Shown: positions 7,782-15,893, counted from the stretch's first letter. The stretch is DNA of 17,532 nt from an uncultured Bacteroidales bacterium (GCA_905234775.1 CAJOJC010000037.1:12790-30321), one strand, 5' to 3'. Made by a program: numbers and translations. The notes: generated from the sequence alone by a model not told the origin.

Positions 7782-8654
7782 ATGAACGTATTGGTAACAG
7801 GTTCCAACGGCAATCTCGGCTGCGAGCTCCGCCGCCTTGCGGCAGACAGCGTAGACCGCTTTGTCTTCACCGATATCGGAGAGATGCCGGGCGCCGAAAC
7901 TATTCACCTGGACATCACTAACGAAGAGGCCCTGGAGATAATAGTCAGGAACGAAAAAATAGACGTCATAGTCAATTGCGCCGCCTATACCAATGTAGAT
8001 AAAGCGGAAGACGACATAGAGTTCGCAGCCGCCATCAACCGCGACGCCCCGGAAAGCCTCGCCCGTATAGCTAAGGAGGTCGGCGCCACTCTGATCCATA
8101 TTTCTACGGACTACGTCTTCTCCGGAGAAGGAAACACTCCTATCAAAGAGACCGTCTCCCCCGCCCCCCGGAGCGTATACGGCAGCACCAAACTCGCCGG
8201 CGAAAAAGCCATCCAGAAATCCGGCTGTAAATACATAATAATCCGCACCGCCTGGCTGTATTCTCCCCATGGCCGCAACTTCGTCAGCACCATGCGCTCG
8301 ATAATGAGTTCCCGTGACGAAGTAAGAGTAGTCTGCGACCAGGTCGGCTCTCCTACCAGCGCCGCCGACCTTGCGGGCCTCATCATGCACATAATCAGCT
8401 CCCGCCAGCTCGGGAAGACCGGCCTGTATCACTTCTCCTCCGAGGGCGCGGTCAGCTGGTTCGATTTCGCAATGGCGATCAAAGACCTCTGCGGCTACAC
8501 CTGCAGAGTTATCCCATGCCTTACTTCCGACTACAGGACTAAAGCCCGCCGCCCCCAGTATAGCGTGCTGGACAAAAGCCTGGTGAAGAAAACCTTCGGA
8601 GTGGAAGTCCCCTACTGGAGAGATTCCCTCGAAAAATGCCTCAAGCGCGTATGA
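7782..8654 (+). CDS. rfbD: dTDP-4-dehydrorhamnose reductase
   Basis: A 290-residue extended short-chain dehydrogenase that makes dTDP-L-rhamnose by NAD(P)H reduction of dTDP-4-dehydro-L-rhamnose, the last step of rhamnose donor synthesis for surface polysaccharide. The nucleotide-binding glycine motif is GSNGNLG (7-13). Active-site signatures are ISTDYVFSG (107-115) and YGSTKLAGE, with catalytic Y133 and K137. The start is set at MNVLVTG: longer in-frame upstream codons run through the promoter. The stop overlaps the rfbC start (ATGA, 8651-8654). rfbA and rfbB are not in this window. Start-proximal promoter spacing suggests a leaderless mRNA. Confidence 0.94.
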   Translation: MNVLVTGSNGNLGCELRRLAADSVDRFVFTDIGEMPGAETIHLDITNEEALEIIVRNEKIDVIVNCAAYTNVDKAEDDIEFAAAINRDAPESLARIAKEVGATLIHISTDYVFSGEGNTPIKETVSPAPRSVYGSTKLAGEKAIQKSGCKYIIIRTAWLYSPHGRNFVSTMRSIMSSRDEVRVVCDQVGSPTSAADLAGLIMHIISSRQLGKTGLYHFSSEGAVSWFDFAMAIKDLCGYTCRVIPCLTSDYRTKARRPQYSVLDKSLVKKTFGVEVPYWRDSLEKCLKRV

Positions 8655-9223
8655 ATGTAATCAAGACAGATATAGAAGGCGTAGTGATAGTCGAGCCCAA
8701 GGTCTTCGGCGATTCCCGCGGCTACTTCTTCGAGTCCTTCTCCGAAAGGGATTTCGCCTCAGAGGTCAGGCCGCTCAGCTTCGTCCAGGACAACGAAAGC
8801 AAGTCGTCCTACGGCGTGATCCGCGGGCTCCACTACCAGACCGGCCGTTTCAGCCAGTCTAAACTTCTTCGCGTTATAAAGGGCCAGGTCCTTGATATAG
8901 CAGTCGATATCCGCAGGGGCAGCCCCACCTTCGGAAAACACGTTTCCGTCATCCTGTCCGGAGACAATCACCGTCAGCTTTTCATTCCCCGCGGCTTCGC
9001 CCATGGATTCAGCGTCCTTTCGGAAGAAGCGGTGATCCAGTATAAGTGCGACCGTTTCTATGAGCCTTCAGCCGAAGGCGCTATCGCCTGGAACGATCCT
9101 GACCTAGGGATCGACTGGCAGGTGCCGGCGGACAAGGTGATTCTATCCGAAAAAGACCTTTGCCATCCGCGCTTGAAGGACGCTGTTGACCTCCCGAATT
9201 TCAGCGAAGATCTCTATGCGTAG
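8651..9223 (+). CDS. rfbC: dTDP-4-dehydrorhamnose 3,5-epimerase
   Basis: A 190-residue cupin-fold epimerase that inverts C3 and C5 of dTDP-4-dehydro-6-deoxyglucose before reduction by RfbD. Recognisable segments are GDSRGYFFESF (20-30), the catalytic-histidine motif GVIRGLHYQ (H61), GQVLDIAVDIRRGSPTFGKH and FIPRGFAHGFSVLSE (111-125), followed by the QYKCD segment with the catalytic-type tyrosine Y131. The start is the ATG overlapping the rfbD stop; the upstream in-frame extension (MPQAR) lies inside rfbD. The 3' end overlaps the PAP2 gene by 8 nt. Order reductase then epimerase differs from the common A-C-D-B layouts but is not rare. Confidence 0.94.
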   Translation: MNVIKTDIEGVVIVEPKVFGDSRGYFFESFSERDFASEVRPLSFVQDNESKSSYGVIRGLHYQTGRFSQSKLLRVIKGQVLDIAVDIRRGSPTFGKHVSVILSGDNHRQLFIPRGFAHGFSVLSEEAVIQYKCDRFYEPSAEGAIAWNDPDLGIDWQVPADKVILSEKDLCHPRLKDAVDLPNFSEDLYA

Positions 9224-9812
9224 GGCATTCTTGTTAGCGTTGGCCCTGTGCTGCTGCGTTCTTTCCAGAGCCCAGCGCAGCGACTGGCAGTATTGGGAGA
9301 CTCCTATGCAGTTCACCCCCATCGTCTTCGACCTCGGAGCCGAGTATCTCGGAATCCAGCCTCAACACAACCTGATAGATAGATGCGTTGCCAGTGCAGT
9401 CGGCTACGCTGCCATGTTCGGCATTACCCAGAGTCTCAAGTTCGCCGTCAGCGAACAGAGGCCGGACGGATCCAACTACCACTCGTTCCCTTCCGGCCAC
9501 ACTGCGGCCGCGTTTACCGGCGCGGAGCTCGTCCGCCAGGACTATGGCTGGGGCTGGGGAGCCGTCTTCTATGCGGGCGGAGCGGCGGTGGCCTGCGGCC
9601 GCGTGGCGCATCAGCGCCACTGGTGGTGGGATACGGTAGCAGGTGCGGGAATCGGAGTGCTGAGCGCATGGGTAGGCCGTTGGGCTGCAGACGCCCTCGA
9701 CCTTAGTGGCCGGCTAGGCTGGGGGGGGCAAAAAAAGAGCAACCTTGCGGTCGCTCCTTCAGTTGATCCCCTTACCGGGGCTTACTGCGCTAATTTAGTC
9801 TGGCGATTCTAG
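9216..9812 (+). CDS. PAP2-superfamily phosphatase, exported
   Basis: A 198-residue acid phosphatase/lipid phosphate phosphatase relative. Residues 1-19 form a signal peptide (MRRAFLLALALCCCVLSRA). The three PAP2 signatures are present: K75 with R82-P83 (KFAVSEQRP), SFPSGHTAAAF (catalytic-type H95), and GRVAHQRHWWWD (R129, H135, D139; the usual first Ser of SR is Gly here). Such enzymes remove phosphate from lipid carriers or lipid A; co-transcription with rfbDC suggests envelope polysaccharide or undecaprenyl-phosphate metabolism, by inference. The start at 9216 is preferred because it gives the signal peptide directly. A G8-C-A7 homopolymer run (9721-9736) lies about 28 codons before the end. 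The stop shares the CTAG tetramer with convergent recX. Confidence 0.86.
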   Translation: MRRAFLLALALCCCVLSRAQRSDWQYWETPMQFTPIVFDLGAEYLGIQPQHNLIDRCVASAVGYAAMFGITQSLKFAVSEQRPDGSNYHSFPSGHTAAAFTGAELVRQDYGWGWGAVFYAGGAAVACGRVAHQRHWWWDTVAGAGIGVLSAWVGRWAADALDLSGRLGWGGQKKSNLAVAPSVDPLTGAYCANLVWRF

Positions 9813-10267
9813 CTGCAGATTTCTTCAATTTCAGCTTTGATACTTTCGTATTCGTAACCTCTCGATAGGGCGAATTTGATAAGTTTCAGCTTTCCATGAG
9901 GGTCTTCCCTAAGAGTTTTCCACTTATTTTCGAGTAGTTTACGGAGTTTCGCTTCCGCCCTGCCCGGATCGATTTCTTTTAACGCCTCTTCCACTGCCGC
10001 GCCCTTGATTCCCTTCCCTGCCAGCGCGAACTTGATTTTGACGGGGCCCCAGCCTGTTATCGAAGCTTTCTCGCGAGCGAAGGCGGCTGCATAACGGGCG
10101 TCGTCGACATAGCCGTCTTTCACGAGGGCGGCGACGACCTCTTCGGCCGCCGAGCGGTTGAAATCGAGGGCCTTGAGCGCCTTCTGAAGCATGTCGGCCG
10201 AGCAGCATTCCTGCTTGGCGCACAGGTTCTGGAGCCTGCCAAGGACTTTCTTCGCTTCGTCGTTCAT
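9809..10267 (-). CDS. recX: Regulatory protein RecX
   Basis: A 152-residue protein of the RecX family, which binds RecA filaments and modulates recombination and strand exchange. It has the all-helical three-helix-repeat look of the family: ADMLQKALKALDF near 24-36, then LVKDGYVDDARYAAAFAREKAS, the family signature (DDARYA...F), then GWGPVKIKFALAGKGI and KLIKFALSRGYEYESIKAEI. It lies one base downstream of rlmN and is probably co-transcribed with it, facing away from recA, which is only about 1.2 kb away. Its TAG stop overlaps the TAG of the PAP2 gene on the other strand (CTAG at 9809-9812). Confidence 0.88.
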   Translation of the reverse strand: MNDEAKKVLGRLQNLCAKQECCSADMLQKALKALDFNRSAAEEVVAALVKDGYVDDARYAAAFAREKASITGWGPVKIKFALAGKGIKGAAVEEALKEIDPGRAEAKLRKLLENKWKTLREDPHGKLKLIKFALSRGYEYESIKAEIEEICS

Positions 10268-10268
10268 T

Positions 10269-11333
10269 TTACTGGTTATGTTTTCCGGCGAGCATGCCGC
10301 AGGCCGCGAGTATGTCTTCCCCGCGCGAGGCCCTGATCGTGGTGGTCACTCCGAGCGAGTTCAGCCTGTCGCGGAACGCCTCCATGGCCCTGGGGCTGGC
10401 GCATTCGTACGGGAAATCGGGAATCTTATGGAAACGGATGAGGTTCACGCGGCACTCGATGTCGCGCAGGAGCCGGGCGAGGGCATCGGCATGGCGCTTG
10501 TCATCGTTCCAGCCGGCGAACATGGTGTATTCGAAACTCACTCGCCGCTGGGCGGTCCAATCGTATTCCTTGAGCATTCGGACTACCTCCGCGACCGGCC
10601 ATGCTTTCTGGACCGGCATCAGCTCGAGGCGCTCGTCCGGGAAGGGGTTATGTATCGAAATCGCAAGATGGCAGCGGCTCTCATCGAGGAAGCGGCGCAG
10701 GTTCGGCAGCACGCCTATCGTACTGAGAGTCACCCGCTTAGGGCTCCATGCGAAGCCCCATGGCGCCGTAAGGACCTCGATCGCCTTCAGCACATTGTCC
10801 GTATTGTCCAGCGGCTCGCCCATGCCCATAAAAACGGCGTTGGTAAGCTCGGCCGATTCGTCGACGCTTATGAACTGATTCAGGATTTCGGCGGGGGTGA
10901 GGTTGCCGTGGAAGCCCTGGCGGCCGGTCATGCAGAACTTGCAGCCCATCTTGCAGCCGGCCTGCGAGGAGACGCACAGCGTCTTTCGGTCTTCGTCCGG
11001 AATCATGACCGCCTCGACGGCCAGACCCCCGATCGGGTCGGGGGTGACGACATGGTCATGCCCGGCTCCGACCGGGCATCTTACCGGAAAGAGATACTTT
11101 TTTGTTCCGTCTTTAGACTCCGCTATTCCGAGCGGCGAGGCGGTTCCGAGGTCGTAGAGTTCCGCCAGCTTCTCGCGCCCCGTCTTAGAGATATTGGTCA
11201 TCTCTTCGAAGCTTTTCGCGCGCTTCTCGTACATCCACTGGGCAAGCTGCTTCCCCGCAAACGTGGGCAGCCCGGCGGCCTGCGCGACCGCCTTCAACTC
11301 TTCCGGGGATTTGCCTAAAAGTTTCTCTTTCAT
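10269..11333 (-). CDS. rlmN: Dual-specificity RlmN RNA methyltransferase carrying an in-frame palindromic insertion
   Basis: A 354-residue radical-SAM enzyme that methylates C2 of A2503 in 23S rRNA (and A37 in some tRNAs). The 4Fe-4S cluster motif is CKMGCKFC (C127, C131, C134). The two catalytic cysteines correspond to C120 (TLCVSS) and C345 (ILAACGML). MGMGEP (169-174) is the family GGE-type motif. Between KYLFPV and AVEAVMIP, about residues 85-104 (start RCPVGAGHDHVV) have no counterpart in ordinary RlmN and are encoded by a palindromic repeat. The reading frame is kept and all catalytic residues follow it. The start is the ATG at 11333, 6 nt after a TATTTTTG box; a TTG at 11342 lies inside the box. 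recX follows after one base. Confidence 0.94.
   Translation of the reverse strand: MKEKLLGKSPEELKAVAQAAGLPTFAGKQLAQWMYEKRAKSFEEMTNISKTGREKLAELYDLGTASPLGIAESKDGTKKYLFPVRCPVGAGHDHVVTPDPIGGLAVEAVMIPDEDRKTLCVSSQAGCKMGCKFCMTGRQGFHGNLTPAEILNQFISVDESAELTNAVFMGMGEPLDNTDNVLKAIEVLTAPWGFAWSPKRVTLSTIGVLPNLRRFLDESRCHLAISIHNPFPDERLELMPVQKAWPVAEVVRMLKEYDWTAQRRVSFEYTMFAGWNDDKRHADALARLLRDIECRVNLIRFHKIPDFPYECASPRAMEAFRDRLNSLGVTTTIRASRGEDILAACGMLAGKHNQ
11022..11082. repeat. Palindromic repeat element, copy 1 (inside rlmN)
   Basis: Two hairpins in inverted orientation. The first has arms ACCCCCGA (11025-11032) and TCGGGGGT (11038-11045) with a 5-nt loop, preceded by AGA and followed by GAC. The second has arms ATGCCCGG (11058-11065) and CCGGGCAT (11072-11079) with a 6-nt loop, preceded by GTC and followed by CTT. 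The two share the same consensus read in opposite directions. The spacer between TGAC and GTCA is GACATG. There is no tandem expansion here. The element encodes about 20 extra residues in RlmN. Confidence 0.85.
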
Positions 11334-11339
11334 CTCCTG

Positions 11340-11347
11340 CAAAAATA
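11340..11347 (-). promoter_or_regulatory. -7 box for rlmN
   Basis: TATTTTTG on the minus strand matches TAnnTTTG and ends 6 nt before the rlmN ATG at 11333, implying a leaderless or near-leaderless mRNA, as for rnhA and rfbD. Confidence 0.5.
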
Positions 11348-11360
11348 ATCAAAATATCAC

Positions 11361-11391
11361 TATATTTGTCTACTGCGCTTCCCCGGAAGCG
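11361..11391 (+). promoter_or_regulatory. recA promoter with palindrome at the transcript 5' end
   Basis: TATATTTG (11361-11368) matches the TAnnTTTG -7 box, giving a start near 11375 and a leader of about 60 nt. Right there lies an inverted repeat, CGCTTCC (11376-11382) and GGAAGCG (11385-11391), with a 2-nt centre. It could be an operator or a hairpin at the extreme 5' end of the recA-trpS mRNA. No clear -33 element is visible. Confidence 0.5.
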
Positions 11392-11433
11392 TTCCTCCCC
11401 AAACTTTAACTATTATCAAAAACTTAAGTAATT

Positions 11434-12462
11434 ATGGCAAAAGAATTAGAAAACCAGGCCGCCGAGGTCAATGCCGCGAAATTGAAGGCATTACAGGCAA
11501 CTCTCGATAAAATCGAGAAAGATTACGGAAAAGGAACGATCATGAAGCTCGGCGACCAGCCAGAGGCTGATGTTCAGGTGATCCCTTCGGGAAGTATCGC
11601 CCTGGACCACGCCCTGGGTATAGGCGGTTATCCCCGCGGCCGTATCATCGAAATCTACGGCCCTGAGTCCAGCGGAAAGACTACTCTGGCAATCCACGCA
11701 ATCGCAGAAGCCCAGAAATTGGGCGGAATCGCCGCTATGATCGACGCGGAACACGCATTCGATAGGACATATGCCGCCGCCCTCGGAGTTAATCTTGAGA
11801 ACCTCCTTATCTCCCAGCCGGACAACGGCGAGCAGGCTCTCGAGATTGCAGACAACCTCATCAGGTCAGGAGCAATAGACATTATCGTTATCGACTCCGT
11901 CGCAGCCCTTACTCCTAAGGCTGAGATCGAAGGCGAGATGGGTGATAATAAAGTCGGCCTCCAGGCCCGCCTTATGAGCCAGGCTCTCCGTAAGCTTACC
12001 GCCAATATCAGTAAGACCGGAACCTGCTGCATCTTCATCAACCAGCTCCGTGAGAAGATAGGTATCATGTTCGGAAATCCCGAGACTACTACCGGCGGTA
12101 ACGCCCTTAAGTTCTACGCCTCCGTGCGTCTGGATGTCCGCCGTGTCACCCAGCTCAAAGACGGCGAAGAAGCTACCGGTAACCGTACCCGCGTCAAGGT
12201 CGTGAAGAACAAGATGGCCCCGCCTTTCAAGAAAGCCGAGTTCGACATTGTCTTCGGAGAAGGAATCTCGAAATCCGCCGAGATTCTTGATCTCGCAGTA
12301 GAGTTCGACATCATCCATAAGAGCGGCAGCTGGTTCAGCTACAACGGCGAGAAACTCGCCCAGGGCCTTGCAGCCGCAAAACAGCTCCTCAAAGACAACC
12401 CCGAGCTCTGCGATGAAATCGAAGCTCAGGTGCGCGAAGCTCTTAAATCAGTAAAAGATTAA
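11434..12462 (+). CDS. recA: Recombinase RecA
   Basis: A 342-residue RecA, the ATP-dependent strand-exchange protein of homologous recombination. Seen in order are the N-terminal helix region, MAW-type segment [27 protein letters not shown], Walker A GPESSGKT (76-83), catalytic-type E106 in DAEHAFD, Walker [11 protein letters not shown] (150-159), loop-1 region EIEGEMGD, the NQLREKIG segment, and loop-2 region [20 protein letters not shown]. The C-terminal domain is acidic but shorter than in E. coli. The stop overlaps the trpS start (TAATG, 12460-12464), so trpS is coupled. The divergent rlmN-recX unit starts about 100 bp upstream. Confidence 0.98.
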   Translation: MAKELENQAAEVNAAKLKALQATLDKIEKDYGKGTIMKLGDQPEADVQVIPSGSIALDHALGIGGYPRGRIIEIYGPESSGKTTLAIHAIAEAQKLGGIAAMIDAEHAFDRTYAAALGVNLENLLISQPDNGEQALEIADNLIRSGAIDIIVIDSVAALTPKAEIEGEMGDNKVGLQARLMSQALRKLTANISKTGTCCIFINQLREKIGIMFGNPETTTGGNALKFYASVRLDVRRVTQLKDGEEATGNRTRVKVVKNKMAPPFKKAEFDIVFGEGISKSAEILDLAVEFDIIHKSGSWFSYNGEKLAQGLAAAKQLLKDNPELCDEIEAQVREALKSVKD

Positions 12463-13622
12463 TGTCTAAAAAGAAGATAATCCTTACAGGCGACCGTCCT
12501 ACCGGTCGCCTTCATATTGGCCATTACGTAGGCTCGCTGAGGCGCCGCGTCGAACTCCAGAACAGCGGAGAGTTCGATGAGATCTATATCATGATTGCAG
12601 ACGCCCAGGCCCTTACAGATAATGCAGACAATCCGGAAAAAGTCCGTCAGAATATTATAGAAGTCGCCCTGGACTACCTCTCCGCCGGTATTGACCCTGC
12701 GAAGAGCAACATTTTGATTCAGTCGCAGGTTACCGAGCTTACGGAACTCACCTTCTATTATATGAATCTCGTGACCGTCCAGCGTCTCCAGCGTAATCCT
12801 ACCGTGAAGCAGGAAATTCAGATGCGCGGTTTTGGAGATTCAGACGAAAACGACAACAAAGCCGGAACTCCGGTCGGCTTCTTCTGCTACCCTATCAGCC
12901 AGGCTGCCGATATTACGGCCTTCCAGGCAACTACGGTGCCAGTTGGAGAAGATCAGGAACCCATGATCGAGCAGACCCGCGAGATAGTCCGTAAGTTCAA
13001 CTCGACCTATGGCCCTGCGCTTACCGAGCCGGAGATTCTGTTGCCTGATAACGCTGCCTGTCTGCGTCTGCCCGGTACAGACGGCAAGGCTAAGATGAGC
13101 AAGTCTCTCGGAAACTGCATCTATCTCTCAGATTCGGCCGACGAAGTCCGCGCCAAGGTCCGCGGCATGTTCACCGATCCCGGACACCTGCAGGTCAGCG
13201 ACCCCGGAAAGGTTGAAGGAAACACCGTCTTTACTTATCTGGATGCCTTCTGTAAGCCCGAACATTTCGATAAGTTCGGAGCCTGTTTCGTAGGTAAGAA
13301 AGTCAGCTTCGAGTTCCATTCGCTCGACGAAGTGAAGGACCAGTACCGCGCAGGCGGCCTTGGAGACGTCATGATCAAGAACTTCCTCACGGAAGTCCTC
13401 AACGACACTCTCGAGCCTATACGCCAGCGCCGCAAAGAACTGGAGCAGAATCTCCCCTACGTATATGAGGTTCTTCGCAAGGGTACCGAAGCCGCCTGTA
13501 AGAAAGCGGCCCAGACCCTAGCCGGGGTCAAGGCCGCCATGAAAATCAATTACTTCGACGAAGGCGTCCTCGAAGAACTCATCAAGGAACAGGAGGCGAA
13601 ATACGGCAAAGTCGTAGACTAG
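12462..13622 (+). CDS. trpS: Tryptophan--tRNA ligase
   Basis: A 386-residue class I aminoacyl-tRNA synthetase that charges tRNA-Trp. Signature sequences are HIGH (18-21) inside [18 protein letters not shown] and KMSKS (211-215) inside [27 protein letters not shown] (161-175) and the QAADI segment (147-151) are typical of the tryptophanyl family. At 386 residues it is longer than E. coli TrpRS (334). It overlaps recA by one base and is probably expressed from the recA promoter. The last 41 bp overlap the 3' end of the convergent HHH gene. Confidence 0.96.
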   Translation: MSKKKIILTGDRPTGRLHIGHYVGSLRRRVELQNSGEFDEIYIMIADAQALTDNADNPEKVRQNIIEVALDYLSAGIDPAKSNILIQSQVTELTELTFYYMNLVTVQRLQRNPTVKQEIQMRGFGDSDENDNKAGTPVGFFCYPISQAADITAFQATTVPVGEDQEPMIEQTREIVRKFNSTYGPALTEPEILLPDNAACLRLPGTDGKAKMSKSLGNCIYLSDSADEVRAKVRGMFTDPGHLQVSDPGKVEGNTVFTYLDAFCKPEHFDKFGACFVGKKVSFEFHSLDEVKDQYRAGGLGDVMIKNFLTEVLNDTLEPIRQRRKELEQNLPYVYEVLRKGTEAACKKAAQTLAGVKAAMKINYFDEGVLEELIKEQEAKYGKVVD

Positions 13623-14595
13623 CATAATTTAGAGTATCCAATACTCCTGCTTTCAATAGTCCCTCCAAGGTCCATTCCGAGGAGGGATTATTGTCTCTGT
13701 AGAGCACTATCCCGTGGGCTACGCTTTTGTAGCGGATATGGGGATGAAGTGTCAAAGAATCTTCCGGTAGAGTCCAAAGACGTAACGGTCGGGGCGGGTC
13801 GGAGCACTCAATCAAATCCTTTAACTTCCCGTAACGTTCTGCTCCGAAATTGTAGATTTCGAGAAGTTGTTCCGGCGTTGAATACCCGCCGAGCTGCTCT
13901 CGGTAACTGACCATCTTCGCGGCGAAATAAGGACCAATCCCAGGAAGCGCATCGAAGGCCGCCGAATCGGCTTTATTAATGTCAAGTCTAGGAATATCTA
14001 TAAACGGCTCCAGCCTTTTGTATACCGAATCCGCCACCACGAACGATTTCGCGAAGTCCTCCTTACGCCTGAACTGTCCGCCCTTCTGCCTGTAATTGTC
14101 TATGCTCTGAGCTTGTTTTTCACTGAACCCCAGGCGCTGAAGGTCCTCTATGCTGACTGTGTTGGGATTAAACCTGAACGATTCACGCTTCCGCGTTTTC
14201 GCCCGCACAGCCTGGACTGCAGGGGTATGAGAGGCGTTTCTGCGCTCAAGATTGCCGGTCGGGGCCGGCAATGACATAGCGTCATGCCCGGCTTGTCCGT
14301 CATGCCCGACTTGTCCGTCATGCCCGACTTGTCCGTCATGCCCGACCTGATCGGGCATCTTGTAGACAATTACCGTGTCCGGCACATCCCTGTTCGCCTC
14401 AATCCGCAGCCGCGCGGTATGCTGCACAAAAAGACAGACCTGGTACCCGAGTATCAGGAAGGTAAGGGAAATGGCTCCGACTTTGAAGACTGTACCGGCG
14501 CTACTGGTCCCGGTATTTGTTGACGTGTTCCCCGCGCGGCGTCTGCGGGGCTCCGGCGACGATGATGACGATCTCGCCCTTTGGTTCGTTTTCAT
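13582..14595 (-). CDS. Membrane-anchored helix-hairpin-helix (ComEA-like) protein carrying an in-frame repeat array
   Basis: A 337-residue protein. A basic/Ser-rich N-terminus (1-34) precedes one membrane helix (about 38-56, [19 protein letters not shown]). Then comes a linker with a repeat-encoded GHDGQV array, and tandem helix-hairpin-helix DNA-binding-type modules: [53 protein letters not shown] (the clearest, ComEA-type), and a third, [24 protein letters not shown]. ComEA-like proteins bind DNA during uptake, but Bacteroidota carry many such proteins of unknown role, so function is not assigned. The start overlaps rsmI by 95 bp in another frame; no other ATG lies before the membrane helix. 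The 3' end overlaps trpS by 41 bp. Confidence 0.82.
   Translation of the reverse strand: MKTNQRARSSSSSPEPRRRRAGNTSTNTGTSSAGTVFKVGAISLTFLILGYQVCLFVQHTARLRIEANRDVPDTVIVYKMPDQVGHDGQVGHDGQVGHDGQAGHDAMSLPAPTGNLERRNASHTPAVQAVRAKTRKRESFRFNPNTVSIEDLQRLGFSEKQAQSIDNYRQKGGQFRRKEDFAKSFVVADSVYKRLEPFIDIPRLDINKADSAAFDALPGIGPYFAAKMVSYREQLGGYSTPEQLLEIYNFGAERYGKLKDLIECSDPPRPLRLWTLPEDSLTLHPHIRYKSVAHGIVLYRDNNPSSEWTLEGLLKAGVLDTLNYASLRLCRISPPVP
14248..14361. repeat. Palindromic repeat element, copy 2, with 18-bp tandem array (inside HHH gene)
   Basis: The left hairpin has arms ATTGCCGG (14251-14258) and CCGGCAAT (14265-14272) with AAG before and GAC after. The right hairpin has arms ATGCCCGA (14338-14345) and TCGGGCAT (14351-14358) with GTC before and CTT after. 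Between them are three 18-bp units, GTCATGCCCGRCTTGTCC, at 14281-14298, 14299-14316 and 14317-14334. The units repeat the start of the right hairpin. The protein reads GHDGQV/A repeats in the linker after the membrane helix. Confidence 0.88.
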
Positions 14596-15217
14596 TGAAG
14601 TATTTCGCTAGTTCTTGTAAGGTCCCACGGTGGTGGGTTTCGTGAAGTTTAGATATTTCGCGGGCGACCGAGCACTCACGGTCCGGCCCGAAGGTTTCGG
14701 CGAACTGCGCGAGCGTCTTCGCGAGGCGGTGCGGCGACTCATAAAAGACCATGGTCCTAGGCTCTGTAGCCAGCGCGGCCAGAGCGGTAGCCCTGCCCTT
14801 TTTCTGCGGGAGGAAGCCCTCGAAGCAGAAACGGTCGCACGGCAGGCCGCTCGAGACCAGGGCGGGAATGCAGGCGGTCGCGCCCGGGAGCGTCTGGACC
14901 TCGATACCTTCTTTAGCGCACTCGCGCGCGAGCAGGAAGCCAGGGTCGCTGATTCCGGGGGTCCCGGCGTCGCTGACCAGGGCCACGTTCAGCCCCCCGA
15001 GGATGCGCTCCTTAATCATCCCGACGGTCTGATGCTCGTTGAATTTGTGGTGCGACAGCAGGCGGCCCTTAATCTGATAGTGTTCCAGCAACACGCCGGT
15101 AGTCCTGGTGTCCTCGGCCAGAATCAAATCGGCCTCCTTCAGGACTTCGAGCGCACGGAAGGTGATGTCGGCGAGATTGCCGACGGGAGTGGGCACTATA
15201 TACAGGCGGCCTGCCAT
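14501..15217 (-). CDS. rsmI: 16S rRNA (cytidine(1402)-2'-O)-methyltransferase
   Basis: A 238-residue tetrapyrrole-methylase-fold enzyme that 2'-O-methylates C1402 of 16S rRNA with S-adenosylmethionine. Family segments are [21 protein letters not shown] (3-23), [26 protein letters not shown] (the SAM-binding loop region), [27 protein letters not shown] and FYESPHRL. The length suits the short form lacking the extra C-terminal domain of E. coli RsmI (286). It starts 4 nt after the stop of the Pro/Glu-linker protein. Its last 95 bp overlap the start of the HHH gene in a different frame. Confidence 0.95.
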   Translation of the reverse strand: MAGRLYIVPTPVGNLADITFRALEVLKEADLILAEDTRTTGVLLEHYQIKGRLLSHHKFNEHQTVGMIKERILGGLNVALVSDAGTPGISDPGFLLARECAKEGIEVQTLPGATACIPALVSSGLPCDRFCFEGFLPQKKGRATALAALATEPRTMVFYESPHRLAKTLAQFAETFGPDRECSVAREISKLHETHHRGTLQELAKYFNENEPKGEIVIIVAGAPQTPRGEHVNKYRDQ

Positions 15218-15221
15218 CGGG

Positions 15222-15875
15222 TTATTTGAGTTTTCGGCGGACTGCCATCATCAGGCGGTATACAACCTCCGAATTGAGGTTCCAGTCCGGGAAGTTCGCG
15301 ATCACGTACGATATCGCCTCGGAGATCGTCTCCATACCGTTAAAGGCGGCGATAGTCTGCTGGAAGAGCGATGGATCCTCCTTGAAGAGGGTGTTGATGA
15401 AGAGGACGCGGTCGTTGAGCGAGATCGCGCTGATTACGTTCGCGACCGGGCCACCGGGCATATCGATCATCCACTGATAGTTCTTCGCATCGGGAACCGT
15501 CTTCGCCCCCATCTCGGCCATGTCGATCGACAGGTCGATTGGAGATTCGGGGGCCTCTTCCACCGGTTCGGGAATCTCCTCGGTCGGCAGATCCACATCC
15601 ACCGGTTCGGGAACGACCTCCACTGGTTCGGGTTCCGGCTCGACGGCCTCAAGCTCCGGTTCAGGCTCGGGCTTCACCTCGATGGGTTCGGGTTGAGGCT
15701 CAGGTTCCACTGGCTCCGGTTCGGGTTCAGGTTCAGGTTCTACCGCGACGGGAATAGGCTCTGCCGCCTCTTCCTTCAACGCCGCCAGCCTCTCCTCCAA
15801 TTCGTCCAACTGAGTACGGAGTTCTTCGATCGTTGTTTGTATTTCGTTGAAAACTTCTTGTACGGATTTTTCCAT
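15222..15875 (-). CDS. Conserved Bacteroidota-type protein with coiled coil, Pro/Glu linker and C-terminal globular domain
   Basis: A 217-residue protein of unknown function. Residues about 1-37 look like a coiled coil ([32 protein letters not shown]). Residues about 40-110 are a strongly biased linker of [12 protein letters not shown] repeats, expected to be extended and highly acidic. Residues about 130-217 form a compact helical domain ([56 protein letters not shown]). The C-terminal pattern resembles, from memory, a domain common in Bacteroidota hypothetical proteins; this is family knowledge rather than a database result. There is no signal peptide or membrane segment, so it is probably cytoplasmic. 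It heads the rsmI-HHH operon. Confidence 0.78.
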   Translation of the reverse strand: MEKSVQEVFNEIQTTIEELRTQLDELEERLAALKEEAAEPIPVAVEPEPEPEPEPVEPEPQPEPIEVKPEPEPELEAVEPEPEPVEVVPEPVDVDLPTEEIPEPVEEAPESPIDLSIDMAEMGAKTVPDAKNYQWMIDMPGGPVANVISAISLNDRVLFINTLFKEDPSLFQQTIAAFNGMETISEAISYVIANFPDWNLNSEVVYRLMMAVRRKLK

Positions 15876-15893
15876 TTTTCTTCGAGCGTTTTT

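Noticed and set aside
10191..11318. 375-codon plus-strand open frame opposite rlmN
   Set aside because: Arg/His/Gly-rich shadow composition with no domain. The opposite strand encodes a complete RlmN with all catalytic cysteines.
11376..11391. The recA leader palindrome as a LexA/SOS box
   Set aside because: It does not match a known LexA box that I can name, no lexA is in the window, and many Bacteroidota lack a classical SOS system. It is left as an unassigned dyad.
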